64,000 nucleotides of DNA from Camelus bactrianus (lineage: Eukaryota > Chordata > Mammalia > Artiodactyla > Camelidae), in the NCBI RefSeq assembly GCF_048773025.1, contig NC_133546.1:83643816-83707815 (forward strand), given 5' to 3'. This document shows positions 37,340-49,695 of the stretch, in pieces (the stretch's first letter is position 1; every line of letters starts with the position of its first letter). The notes beneath the pieces are model-generated. The model saw only the letters and a list, made by a program, of their open reading frames with translations. It did not search any database and had not been told where the DNA came from. The position numbers and the translations under genes were made by a program.

Positions 37340-40300
37340 TCCCTTTGGAACTGAAAATGGTACTTCCTGTTTCTTTTACTATACTTCTTTATCCCTATTG
37401 GTCAAGTAATATCAGGTATATAATGTAGAATTATAGGGCTTCTTAAGTGTAAGTTTAGTCTGTTCTGTACGCAATTTCATGATATTTGTGTGAGGACAAT
37501 TTTTCCTATACATTGATGCCATGTCGTTTTCCTGTGTGTGTTGTCATGTATATCTCTAATTGCTGGTGATGCCTTTGTTGTGATGAACACACCATACTCT
37601 TCTCGTTTAGTATAATGTCATTTTTACTACTCTTATATCACTGTTCTGAAAGTGCGCAGGACCCTTCCTCCTGTGGAAATGAAGCATGTCAAGGATTTGA
37701 GCTTTGCAGGCTCTTTAATGTCATTTTTTTGTTTCAAAAACAACATCGTGACAGGGAGCTTGTCCTTCCTATTTCCATGGGAATTTCCCAATGTAATGAG
37801 TTCTTTCCAGAGCTTCTCTGTCTACAGAAAAAACTGTGGAAACATATCTAAGGATGTCATGCATCAGGGCCTGCTGCCATTTTCACGCAGCCCTAGCTAG
37901 GTGTCCTCGGTGCCGTAAACTTTCAGTGCCATTCAAAATGTAGCATCTGCATTTGGGAGATAATGATGAAGGAAATGCTTCATCTACACACGCTGTGGAC
38001 CTAGACCACTGTTCTTTGTTCTCTCATCCTTGTGGCTTGGGACCACAAATGCAACCACAGAACTGTGCCGCATAATCTGCCTCATACCAAAAGTAATCTC
38101 AGTCCAGGCTATGAATGTAGCAGACCCTAAGCCTTTGGAAAATGATTTCAACCACAAGGCCCCCTGGATCACTCAGACCATATGCATGATGTCTCTGATT
38201 GAGCCCCACATGTGCTCTATTGGCAAAATGCCAAGTTGGTCCCTGGGCTTACAGATGAAGTGTATGTGGCCATGGGACATTTCGAGAAACTCAACCTCAT
38301 GCGCCAGGTTTGTAGCTTTCTCATTGGTGTCCCAAGTCAGCTTCCATTCTGGATAGGGTGAACCACAATCCACAATACACTCCAGATCCCTGAGGTTTAG
38401 CATGTGACACCACCCATTGCCCTATTTCTCATTGTTTGCAGCCATTGCGAGCCCAAATATGGCAGCACCGATCTTGGTCTCAGAATCAATTGTGGCGATG
38501 TTTTGTGCTGATTTCTTTGAGTTCTGTCAGCCAAGCATCTGCTGTGCACTCTTCTAACACTGAGCACATCGCTTTCAATCCCATGCATTCTGTCCGCTTG
38601 AGAGTGTGCTTCCAAGTAAAACAGGGATTCACCTTTGCTTCTCCATTAACAGAGGTCAGGTCCTGCACTGATTTCCTTTCTCTAATTTGATTTCACCCAC
38701 TTCCATGTATTCTGAGGCCTCATTCTGTCTTTGGAAATTAGAAACCACTGTTCGGCTAGTGTCGTGGACCACGGGCTGGGTGAGTGGATGTTTATCTTGT
38801 TGTGTATATGGGAGTGAGTGAGCGTAGGTTGCACTGGTACCCTGAAAACTGGGCATCGATAAATCAACACTTTCCATATATAACTCACAGAAATGTGATT
38901 CTTGTTTATCTCCATTTTCAATACAGCCATGGTTGGAGGGTTTGTCCGAAGACTACAATTTTGAAATTGTGTTGATACCTCAGTTGCAGTCTTTCAAAAA
39001 GTTAATAGAATTGATTTACATTTTTGGGGATTTATATGAATATGAAGATAGATTTTGAAACATACTAAATCTGCCTAGAAGCCAGACGTCACATTGAGGT
39101 ACCATTATGTCAGCTCTAAGGGAAAAGAAGACAGAATGTAAAAAAGCAGTCCAAAATGATGAAGGGGACAGGTCAACTGTTAGATGTTGATGCCTCCAAC
39201 ACAAATAGGAAACATGAATTAAATATCGGTCCCATGAAATAACCCCCACAAAATGTTTCCCATTTGTATGTGTTGCCCTTTTCACCCAGTGAATTGTACT
39301 GGCCAATGTTGTGAATTCTATGGGTAACATTTCACTGTAGGAAGACACAAGGTAAACCTAACTACTTATTTATATATACACTTGGATTCAAAAGCAACTA
39401 CAGGCATTAAAACTATGAGAAAACTGCTGCAGCTTTGATAGGCTATTGAGAACCAGGTGCCCTTTTATCAAAGATGAGAACGCTTAATCTTCCAATCATG
39501 TTGGGTAAAGTAATTAAACACAACCATGTCTGCACCCACATGATATACTGCACCAGGGGCTTCAGTGAAGGAAAAGACTATCAACATATCATGTGTCCTT
39601 ACATGTCTATGGCGACTTTTAAACTTCAGTTCACTAACTGACTTATACTAGTTACCTATACTGTATTGAAAAACTGAGGACACATACATATACAAGTTCA
39701 GTCAAAGATTCCCCTCACTTACCACACTCACTTCATCCCAAAGAAGATATAACCCCAGCATTTGCTGAATCTAGGGGAAGGTCATCATTTCTTTGTGTGA
39801 GTTAATATTCAATTCCTACCTATTTTAGTCGGGAGTATTTGACCATTGAGGAGTATAGTGTTGTGCATGGAGAGTAAAGTTGAAGGAACACTGATTCTAG
39901 GAGGGGCTTGCTATACTCCTACTGGCTTCAATGCATCTCAGGTGCTGATCCTCTGAAATGGATGGCTGAGTGTAGGGGAGGGAAGAGCAAGTGCTTGATA
40001 GCTAGGACCAACCCTGGGAAAAGGCTTACCAGGGATTCGTGCCCTGAGGTCTGAGTGATTTATAAATGCCCCTTGGGACGTGTGGATTCTCATGACCTCT
40101 TGAACAAGAGGCGTTTTATCATCTCTGCCATCTCTTCTCTATTAGACGTCAGGATTCTTGGACCAGTTCTTGTAGCAGATAATTGAGTACCTTCCACAAT
40201 TGCACATTGACCCTCCACAGGTTTCTGTCAGTACCAGCAAGGCTCAATATTTCTCATGAATTTCTTTCAAGCCTGGTATTCTCTACAGAAGTCTGCATGC

Positions 40301-42222
40301 CAGTATTCTCCATTGTAGCAGAACAACACTCATCAATGTGTTCGCATCTCTCCTCAATCCGTGCACTCATCCTTCTGACAGCTTCCCTTGGTGTCTCCCA
40401 TAAAGTCGACTTCTACAGGACTGGGCAATTCTGAAAGCCCCTCGGAGCCTCACCAGTAAGCTGATGACAGGCAGATCTTCCACTCTCTGCCCTTTCAATT
40501 TCTAGAAACTGACCAGTGATCTCAGGTCTTTGGGCAGCATCTGTATCTCGAAATTACACAGCTTCCTGAAAAATAGACCTAAGCCAAGCTCCACATAGGG
40601 CGGCAGCCCCTCCATGACCCTGATCCACTCACAGAGCTCTGCCCAGTTAACTTGGATCCACCAGCTACACCAAGACTCACAGAACACACAGACATTCCAC
40701 CTGGAATCAAAGCGGTACCTGCAATCCACAATATTTGCTGCATCTTGTCATTGTTGGGGGAGGGACTGCATCAGACGAGAGGTTCCTAAGTTAAAAGTGA
40801 TTCTCTCCATTAGCATCCCATGGTCCTTTTTTTCCTACCCTCTTTGCTTTAGTTCAGATGTCTATACACAGTACAAGCCAAGGGAAGTGTGTCCATGTTG
40901 TTTATGGTTCCACACGTCTTTGACCTTTCTAAAAGTTAACAGTTCACAAAGACCCCACTATAGGGATCTTAAGTTTGTGTAATAGCCATTCACCCAGAAT
41001 ACATATCTGTCTCTTGCTTTTTGGCTGAAACACCCACACTCTCAGATCATGGATTCATTTGATTCATGGGGGCTGAAATTCCTAGAAATGAAGCCCATCC
41101 TAATGTACACTTTAATGTTTGTGTCTTTTGCTCTTAGTACAGTTTTGTACAGCTACTTTTCTTTGTTATAGGCGTATGCCATTTATTCTTATGTAGGGTT
41201 GAATAGGCCATAGATTCATCCTGTTGGAAGTCTAGTAAATCTATATAATGGAATACGAATCAATGTTATTCAAAATAGGCATTTGGTTTAGGTCACGATA
41301 TGCTCTAATGAATCAACATTTTTGAATATTAATGCACGCATCTGTTTTCTGAATACAAGTGTTTTGAGTACATGCCAGCAGCGATAATGTATCGATGCGT
41401 GCTGAATGATTCTTGACACCCGTTTGAGTATTTTCTTTTGAATTATCATGGTTTCTTTGGGTATATGTCAGCCAACCATACTATTTGGTGTTTGTTTGTT
41501 TGTTTGATTTTTTGTTTGTTTGCTTGTTCTTTTTTTTTGCAAACACATTAGGCCATGCATCTCTCCGTTTGCAGCAAACAGAGAGTCATATAAGCTGATT
41601 AACTTTGTATAGTGCTGAAAATCACCTATGTTTACCTGCTTCCCTCTCCCATCTTTAGGGTTTTAATGTCCTCCTTGCCTTCTTCTTGTTAATTCTCTGC
41701 AACTCTTTGCTCTTCTTGCATTTCCAATGATGGTTTTCTTATTTCAATTTCATTTTGCTACTTTTCTATTAAGGATAGAATTTTCAATCTTCGTTTAATG
41801 ATAAGGTTCGAGCTGCTGAATTCTTTTATGTTTTGCCGGTCTATGAAATTTTCTAGATCTGCCGTTATCAGAAATGGCAGTCTTGTGGCATAGGCTACCC
41901 TAGAATGCAGATTTTTCTCATTCAGGTTTTGTTCTATGTCCTGGCACTCCTTCCTGTCCCGCAATATTTCTGTCGAGGTATAAGCTGAAACTCCTCTGGT
42001 CTTTCTGTTGTAAATAAGTTGCTTTCCTCTAGGTGCATTTAAAATCACTGGGTTGATTATGAAATTTGATGATTTGAATAATATAGCTGCTTGTAGGTGT
42101 ATAGGGATTCCACATAATTTGGATGCTGTTTGCTCCTGGTTTCGTATAGATGATTGTTTCTTGGCTTTCAGCAAATTTCAGTCAGATTTTTCTCCAAATA
42201 TCTTTTCAGAGTTTTTTTTTTT
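36937..42222 (-). repeat. Array unit 8 (type B)
   Basis: This unit is about 5,286 bp and is a close sibling of unit 7. Its ORF1 remnant has one of the longest open C-terminal frames in the array (138 aa, 41,758-42,174). A poly-T run of about twelve bases at 36,927-36,938 marks the left boundary region. The donor-like GTAAG is kept at 40,025-40,029. Confidence 0.9.
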
Positions 42223-42570
42223 TATACCCAGCTTTTCCTTCTGAGACTCTTATGAATCCTAGTCTTTCATGCTTTGTCTTACCCCAGGATTCAACAGCAA
42301 TATTTGCATTGGTTCACACTAGCTTTTCTGTGTCATCTTCTGATAGAGGGATTTCTGTTCCCCTTTGTTCACAGACATTCACGAGTCGCTCTGCATTATC
42401 TAGACTGCTCAGGACTGACTTTTAACCTGCTATTATCTTATACATTGAGTTTACTTATTTTATTTGGCTCATCTTAGAGGTTCTCTTCCCCTTTTCTGAT
42501 ATTCTGCCTTTTGTGATTCTGAGACACTGTTGTTCTTTATTGTTTCTGTCACCTCCGTTTTCAATAATTT
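41758..42570 (-). pseudogene. L1 ORF1 remnant, unit 8/9 junction
   Basis: The C-terminal domain is open for 138 aa (41,758-42,174), one of the longest ORF1 stretches in the array. It reads NAPRGKQLIYNRKTRGVSAY, EILRDRKECQDIEQNLNEKN and NFIDRQNIKEF in order, the expected layout of the L1 ORF1p C-terminal domain. The coiled-coil half to its right is interrupted. Confidence 0.82.
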
Positions 42571-45500
42571 CTCTAGTAATGTTTCAAAATCTAGTTGTTT
42601 GAAAGCTTTTTTTTTGGCCTTCAATCTCTTTGGAACTGAAATTGTTACTTCCTGTTTCTTTTACTATATCTTTATCTCTATTGGTCAAGTACTATCAGGT
42701 ATCTAATGCAGACTTGTAAGGCTTGGTTAAGTGAAACTTTTAGTCTATTTGGTGTACCCAATCCCATGATATTTCCCTGAAGACAAATTTTCCTTGACAT
42801 TGAAGCCATTTCGTCTTCCTGTGTGTGTCGTCTGGTATACCTCTATTTACTGGTGATAACTTTGTTGTGATGAACACACCATACGTACATCATTTAGAAT
42901 AATCTCCTTTTATTATGCTTATGTCACTTTTCTGAAAGTGCACAGGACCCTTCCTCTTGTGGAAATGGAGCATCTAAATGTTTTCAGCTCTGTAGGCTGT
43001 TGTATGTCATTTTGGAGTGTTTTCAAAACAGAATATTGTTAGTGCACTTGTCCTTTCTAGTTCTATGGGAATGTCCCAATTTTACCAGTTCTTCCCAGAG
43101 CTTCTCTGTCTACAGAAAAACCTGTGGAAACATATCTAAGGATGTCATGCATCAGGGCCTGCTGCCATTATCCCACAGCCCCACCAAGTTGTCCTCGGTG
43201 CTGTACAATTTCAGTACTATCCAAAATGTAGCATCTGCATTTGGGAGGTAATGGTGAATGAAATGCTTCATCTTCTCATGCTGCGGACCTAGACAACTAA
43301 TCTTTGTTCTCTCATCCTTGTGGCTTGGGACCACGAAGGCAAACAAAGCAATGTCCCGCATCCTCTGCCTCATACCAAAACTTAATCCCATTCCAGGCTA
43401 GGAAACTAGCTGATCCTAACACTTTGCAATCTGATTTCAACCCCAAGGACCCCTGGATCCCTCAGACCAGATGCATGATTTCTCTAATTGAGCCCCACTT
43501 GTGCTCTATTGGCAAAATGTCAAATTGTTCCCTTGGCCTGCAGATGCAGTGAATGTGGCCATAGGACATTTTGATAAACTCAACTTTGCACGCAGGGTGG
43601 TTGCTTTCACATTGGGGTCCAAGGTCAGTTTCCTCTCTTGGTAGGGCAAACCACAGTCCACAACACACTCCGGATCCCTGAGACACAGCGTGTGACATCA
43701 TCCGTAGCCCTATACTTCATTTTCCACAGCCAATGCTAGCTCAAATTTGGCAGCTCGGATCTTGGTCTCAGAATCAATTGTGGGGATATTTTGTGCTGAT
43801 TTCCTTGAGTTCTGTCAGCCAAGTATTTGCTGTGCACTCTTCTAACACTCAGCGCATCACTTTCAATCCCATGTGTCCTTTCCACTTGAGATTGTGTGTC
43901 CAAGTAAAACAGAGTTTCACCTTTGCTTCTCCATCACCAGACGTCAGGTACTGCACTGATTTCCATTCTCTATTTTGCCTTCTCCTCCTCCCAGGTTTTC
44001 TGAGGCCTCATACTCTCTTGGTACTAAGGGACCACTCTTCAGCATGTGTCCTGAACCAAGGGCTTCGTGAGTGGATGTTTATCTTGCTGTGTACATGGGA
44101 ACGAGTGAGCATAGTTGGCACTGGTACCCTGCCAACTGGGCATCGAGAAATCAACACATTCCATATATAACTCACAGAAATGTGATTCTTGCTTATCTCT
44201 GTTTTCTATATAGCCATGGTGGGAGGATTTGTCTGAAGACTAGTTTTGACATTGTGTTAATACCTCAGTTGCAGTCTTTCAAAAGGTTAATAGAATTGAT
44301 TTACATATTTTGGGATTTATATGAAAATGAAGTTAGATTTTGAAACATACTAAATCTAATTACAAGCCAGACTTGTGAAGTTCTTTTACAAATTTGTCAG
44401 GTCTAAGGGAAAAATAGACAGATAGAATGTACAGTAGCAGTCCAAAATGATGAAGGGGACAGGTCAAATCTTTACTGTTGATACCTACAACACCAACAGG
44501 AACCATGAAATAACTATTGGAACCATGAAATAACCCCCATCCTGGGTTTCCCTTCTGCATGTGCTGCACTTTCCTCCCAATGACACATACTGGCCAGTGT
44601 TGTCATTTCAAGGGGAAACATTTCTCTCTAGGGAAACCCAATTAAACTAAAACACCATATTTATATGTATTCTTGGTTCCAAAACTCCTAGAGGCATTAT
44701 AGCTATGAGAAAACTGCTGCAGTTTTGCTCTGCTATTGAGAACCAGGTGCTCTTCTATCAACCATTGGAACAATCGGTTGATCATGTTGGGTAAAGCAGT
44801 TTAACCCAACAAATTATGCACCAACATGATATACTGCACCTGGGGCTTCAATGAAGTGAAAAGATGGTCCACATATCATGTGTCCATACATGTCTATGGC
44901 GACTTTTACAGTTCACTTCACTAACTGACTTATAACTGTTACCTATACTGTCTAGAAAAACTGAGGCCTAATATATATCAAGTTCAGTCAAAGATTCCCC
45001 TCACTTACCACACTCCCTTCACCCCAAGGTAGACGTAACCCCAGCATTTGCTGAAACTAGGCTAAGTTCATCATTTCTTTGTGTGAGCTATGTATTCTAT
45101 TCCTATCTATTATAGCTGACAGTATTTGATCTTTGAGGATTTAAGTGTTGTGCACAAAGTGTGAAGTTGAAGGAACACTTTATGTAGGAGTGGCTTGCTT
45201 TTCTCCTACTGGCTTCATTGCAGCTCAAGTGCTGATCCTTTGAAATGGATGCCTGAGTGGAGGGGAGGAAAGAGCAATTTCTTGATATCTAGGCCCAACC
45301 CTGGGGAAAGCTTACCAGGGCCTCATGCTCTGTGGTCTGTGTGATTTTTAAATGCCCCTTGGGACGTGTGGATTCTCACAAACCCTTCCAAGAACATGAG
45401 CGGTTTTATCATCCCTGCCATTTCTTCTCTTTTAGACGTCAGGAATCTTGGACCACTTCTTGGAGCAGAGAATTGAGTACCTTCCTCAAGTAAACGTTGA

Positions 45501-47526
45501 CCCTCCACAGGTTTCTGCTAGTATCAGTGAGGCTCAACATGACTCATGAAAGTCTTTCAAGCCTGGTATTCTCTAAAGAAGTCTCCATGCCAGTATTCTC
45601 CATTGTAGCAGAACAACTCTCATCAATGTGTTCACATCTCTCTTCAATCTGTGCAGCCAGGTTTTCTGCCAGCTTCTCTTCGAGTCTCCAATAAAGTCGA
45701 CTTCTACAGCACTGGGCAAGTCTGAAAGTACCTCACAGCATCACCAGTGTGCTGATGATGGGCAGATCTTCCACAGTCTGTCCATTCAGTTTCTTGAAAC
45801 TGACCCATGATCTCAGGCCATTGGGAAGCAGCAGTATCTCGAACTTACAAATCTTTCCGAAAATTAGACCTAAGCCAAGCTCCACAGAGGGTGGCAGTCC
45901 CTTCATGACACTGATCCACCCACAGAGCTCTGTCCAGTTAACTTGGATCCACCAGCCACAACAAGCCTGGTTGAACACACCAATATTCCATCTGGAAAGC
46001 AACCAGTAACTGCCATCCCCAATATTTGCTGCATCTTTCCAGTGTTGGGGGAGGGGCTGCATCAGACGAGAGATTCCTAAGATAAAAGTGATTCTCTCCA
46101 ATAGCGTCCCATGGTCCTTTTTTTCCTACCCTCTTTCCTTTAGTTCAGAACTCTATACACAGTACAAAATAGGGAAGTGTGTTCATGTTAATTTTATGGT
46201 TCCACACATCTTTAACTTTTCTCACAGTTAAAAGTACAAAAAGACCCCACTATAGGAATCTTATTTTTGTGTAATAGCCTTTCACCCAGAATACATATCC
46301 GTCTGTTGCTTTTCGGCTGAAACACCCACACTCCCAGAAAATGGATCCATTTGATTCATGGGGGCTGAAATTCCTAGAAATTAATCCAATCACAATGTAC
46401 ACTTTACTGTCTGTCTCTTTTGCTCTTAGTGCAGTTTTGTAGAGCTACTTGTCTTTGTTAAAGGCATATGCCATTTATTCTCTAAATAGGGTCAAATAGG
46501 TCATTCATTCTTCCTATTGAAAGACTAGTAAATCTATATCATGGAATACGAATTGATTTTATTCAAAATAGGCATTTGGTTTAGGTCACGATGTCCTCTT
46601 ATGAATGAATATTTTTGAATATTATTGCACGCATCTGTTTTCTGAATACAAGTTTGTTGAGTACATGCAAGCAGCAATACTGCATCGATGCGTGCTGAAA
46701 GCTCTTTGACATCCCTTTGAGTATTTTCTTTTGAATCATCATAGTTCTTTGGATATATATCATCCAACTGTACTGTTTTGGTGTTTGTTTGTTTGATTGT
46801 CTGTTTGCTTGTTCTTTGTTTTGCAAACACATTAGGCCATGCATCTCTCCGTTTGCTTCAAACAGAGGGTCATATAAGCTTATTCACTTAGTATAGTGCT
46901 GAAACTCACCAATGTTTTCCTGCTACCCTATCCCATCTTTAGGGTTTTGATGTCCTCCTTGCCTTCTTTTTGTTTATTCTCTGCAAGTCATAGCTCTTCT
47001 TGCATTTCCAATAACGGTTTTCTTATTTCCATTTCGTCTTGCTTCTTTTCTATTCAGGGTAGAAATCTCAATCTTTCTTTTAGGATAAGGTTAGAACTGC
47101 TGAATTGTTTTAAGTTTTGCTGGTCTGTGAATTTCTCTACTTCTGCCATTATTTTAAAGGGTGGTCTTGTGGCATAGGCTACGCTAGTTTGCAGCTTTTT
47201 CTCATTCAGGATTTGGTCTATTTCTTGGCACTCCTTCCTGTCCTTCAATATTTCTGTCGGGATATCAGCTGAAACCCCTCTGGAGGTTCTGTTGTGACTA
47301 AGTTGCTTTACTCTAGGTGTATTTAAAATCATTGGGTTGATCATGAACTTTGATGATTTCAATGATAATACAGCTGTTTGTAAGTCTATTGGGATTCCGC
47401 CTGCTTTGGAAGCTGTTTGCTTCCTGATTTCGTATAGATGATTGTTTCTTGGCTTTCAGCAAATTTCAGTCTGATATTTTTCGAATACATTTTCAGCCCT
47501 TTTTTTTGTTTTTTTCTTATTCTTTT
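42223..47526 (-). repeat. Array unit 9 (type B, last complete unit)
   Basis: At about 5,304 bp this is the longest unit. It has type B markers (CCTGTGGAAACATATC near 43,121) but keeps some wording closer to type A elsewhere, for example TTTACCAGTTCTTCCCAGAG near 43,081. The longest minus-strand frame through the unassigned open segment is here (122 aa, 45,733-46,101). Confidence 0.88.
45733..46101 (-). other. Open frame of 122 codons in unit 9, unrecognised
   Basis: This frame begins MERITFILGISRLMQPLPQH, runs through GWWIQVNWTELCGWISVMKG and CKFEILLLPNGLRSWVSF, and ends NGQTVEDLPIISTLVML. Shorter versions of the same frame are present in most units (for example 14,032-14,310, 19,292-19,585 and 35,215-35,424). 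It is tryptophan- and glycine-rich in the middle and has no motif I can name. Conservation across units may reflect only recent common ancestry of the array. Confidence 0.3.
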
Positions 47527-47756
47527 ATAATCTTTCTTTTTCATCTGGGAATCCTATATGTCCTAACCTTGCATTCTTTGTCTTTTCCCATGTTTCAACA
47601 GCAATGTTTGCATTGGTTTACGCTTGAATTTATATGTCATCTTTTTACTGACAGTTTTGTGTTCTCATGTCTTCTCAAACACTTTTAAGTCCCTCTTCAT
47701 TATCTAGTCTGCCAATTCCTGTCTATAGCCATGCTATTATCTCATCCACTAAATTT
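47054..47756 (-). pseudogene. L1 ORF1 remnant at the array edge, cut by an L1 insertion
   Basis: The C-terminal domain is open at 47,054-47,362 (102 aa; LSHNRTSRGVSADIPTEIL, LNEKKLQTSVAYATRPPF and FTDQQNLKQF). The coiled-coil half is badly diverged and ends at 47,756, where the poly-T of the next L1 begins. Confidence 0.78.
47527..47756 (-). repeat. Array unit 10, fragment at the array's right edge
   Basis: This is the first roughly 230 bp of a tenth unit (ORF1 coiled-coil part). It is clearly more diverged than any other copy of this block and is cut off at the poly-T that begins the next L1. Recognisable remains are TTCAACAGCAATGTTTGC near 47,595 and CATTATCTAGTCTGC near 47,698. No array sequence reappears after the L1 pieces, so this is the real edge or a rearrangement joint. 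Confidence 0.85.
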
Positions 47757-48029
47757 TCTTTTTGTTTTTAACTGTTTATTGATTCATAATCATTTTACAA
47801 TTTTGTTTCAAATTCCAGTGTAGAGCACCATTTTCCTCTTATGCATGTGTATATATACATTCACTGACATTTCTCTTATTTTTAGCCAACACAAAATCTT
47901 GTATATATTTCCCTGTGCTACACAGTACAGTCTTGAGTATATTTTCTACATTTTGATATCCCAGTCCTTTCCCACCCCCATTCCCCTTTGATCAGAAGTC
48001 TTTATTCTATGTCTATGAGTCTGTCTCTG

Positions 48030-48107
<78 letters not shown>

Positions 48108-49384
48108 ACATATAAGTGATCTCATATGGTATTTTTCTTTTTCTTTCTGGTTTAATCCGCTCAGAATTGTATTCTCCAGTAACATCCATGTTGCTTCAAT
48201 TGGTATTATTTTGTCAGATTTTATGTCTGAATAGTTTTCCATTTTATAAATATACCACATCTGCTTTATCCAGTCATCTGTTGATGGACGTTTAGGCTCT
48301 TCCTGTGTCTTGGCTATTGTAAATAGTTCCGCTATGAACATTGGGGTGCAAGGGTCATTTTGAAGTAGGGTTCCTTCTGTATATATGCCCAAGTGTGGTA
48401 CCCTGGGTCATATGTTGTCTAATCCTAATCTTTTTAGGAATCTCCATACTGTTTTCCACAGTGGCTTCACCAAACTGCATTCTCTCCAGCAGTGTAGGAG
48501 GGTTCCCTTTTATCCACAGCCTTTCCAGCATTTGTCATTTGTGAACTTTTGAATGATGGCCATTCCGACTTGTTTGGGGTGATACCTCATTTTAGTTTTG
48601 ATTTGCATTTCTCTGATAATTTGTGATATTGAGCTTTTTTTCATGTGCCTATTGATCATTTGCATGCCTTCCTTGGAGAATTGCTTATTTGGGTCTCCTA
48701 TCCATTTTGGATTGGGTTGTTTGTTTTTATTCTTATTAAATTGTGTGAGATGCTTATATATTCTGGAGATCAAGCATTTGTCAATTTCATTTGCAAAAAT
48801 TTTTTCCCACTCACTAGGTTGTCATTTTGTTTTACTTATGGTTTCTTTTGCTGTGCAGAAGCTTGTAAATTTTATTAGGTCCCATTTGTTTATTCTTTCA
48901 TTTATGTCTATTGCTTGGGTTGACTGTTCTAGGAGAATATTTTTGAGATGTATGTCAGATAATATTTTGCCTATATTTTCCTCTAGGAGGTTTATTGTAT
49001 CATGTCATATGTTTAAGTCTTTGATTCATTTTGAGTTTATTTTTTTTGTATGATGTAAGGGAGTGTTCTAGCTTCATTGCTTTACATGCTGCTGTCCAGT
49101 TTTAACAACCCCATTTGCTGAAGAGACTCTCTTGATTCCACTGAATATTCTTGCCTCCTTTGTTGAAGATTAGTAGACCAAAATTTTGTGGGTTCATTTC
49201 AGGGCTCTCTATTCTGTTCCAATACTCCATATGTCTGTTTTTGTACCAATACCATACTATCTTGATTAGTGTAGCTCTGTAGTATTGTCTGAAGTCTCGG
49301 AGAGTTATTCCTCCAGCATCTTTTCTTTTTCTTCAGCAATGCTTTGGCAATTCTAGGTCTTTTGTGGTTCCATATAATTTCTTA
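47757..49384 (-). mobile_element. L1 3' part (ORF2 C-terminus and 3'UTR), younger L1
   Basis: The element begins with a poly-T-like end (TTTTTGTTTTTAACTG) at the array edge, so its tail faces left. The frame at 48,030-48,392 reads CTPMFIAELFTIAKTQEEPK, DDWIKQMWYIYKMENYS and EKEKYHMRSLICG, the standard C-terminus of L1 ORF2p. The frame at 48,510-48,773 has NDKCWKGCG. The ORF2 sequence continues right to about 49,384 (reverse transcriptase/thumb region) and then flips orientation. No stretch is intact. No target-site repeat could be found. Confidence 0.9.
48031..48105. repeat. (TA)n microsatellite, about 37 repeats
   Basis: This is an uninterrupted 75 bp TA run inside the L1 3'UTR, just after the ORF2 stop region. 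Read on the minus strand it runs straight on from the ORF2 C-terminal frame (…SLICGYIYIYIY…), so the normal stop is replaced by the repeat in this copy. Confidence 0.97.
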
Positions 49385-49695
49385 TTTGAATTTAATAGAT
49401 GCAGAAAAAGCATTTGATAAAATTCAATGACAATTTATGATAAAAATTCTCACCAAAGTGGGCTTATAGGGAGCATATCTCAACATGATAAAAGCTATTT
49501 ATGACAAACCTACAGCCAGCATAGAACTCAATTGTGAAATGCTGAAAACCTTCCTACTAAAATCTGGGAAAAGGCAAAGTTGTCCACTCTCCCCATTTCT
49601 ATTCAACATAAACTTGGAAGGCCTAGCCACTGCACTCAGGCAAGGAAAAGAAATAAAAGAGATCCAAATTGGAAAAGAAGCAGAAGGAGATAAAG
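49385..49695 (+). mobile_element. Inverted L1 ORF2 fragment (reverse transcriptase), 5' inversion of the L1 to the left
   Basis: Plus-strand reading gives DAEKAFDKIQ-like sequence, then (frame 49,485-49,865) [40 protein letters not shown] and [20 protein letters not shown], the L1 reverse transcriptase palm region just before the catalytic FADD box, which is absent. It abuts the minus-strand L1 at 49,384. This is the usual product of twin priming during L1 insertion. The right end joins another L1 3'UTR at 49,696. Confidence 0.88.

Larger units (their letters stand above)
1..47756 (-). repeat. L1-derived macrosatellite array, unit about 5.28 kb, nine units plus a fragment
   Basis: The same ordered blocks recur at steps of 5,261, 5,267, 5,283, 5,267, 5,264, 5,294, 5,294 and 5,288 bases, measured at one anchor (the AACATAT following 'cagtggaa' or 'ctgtggaa') at 911, 6,172, 11,439, 16,722, 21,989, 27,253, 32,547, 37,841 and 43,129. 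All units are head to tail. The minus strand of each reads L1 5'UTR-like sequence, ORF1 remnant, inter-ORF spacer, weak ORF2 endonuclease-like sequence, then about 2.4 kb I cannot assign. The L1 match is strongest in ORF1: the unit frame has LDNAEGLVNDCEDRGTEIP where the nearby L1 at 57,562-58,065 has LDNAEEEISDLEDRKTKSP. The array continues left of the window and stops at a minus-strand L1 tail at 47,757. No unit has an intact gene. I do not recognise it as a named satellite. Confidence 0.93.

Noticed and set aside
1-47756. Centromeric satellite
   Set aside because: The unit is far longer than a typical alpha-like satellite and I saw no CENP-B box.
1-47756. Array of functional tandem genes
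   Set aside because: No frame spans a whole block in any unit, and different units keep different frames.
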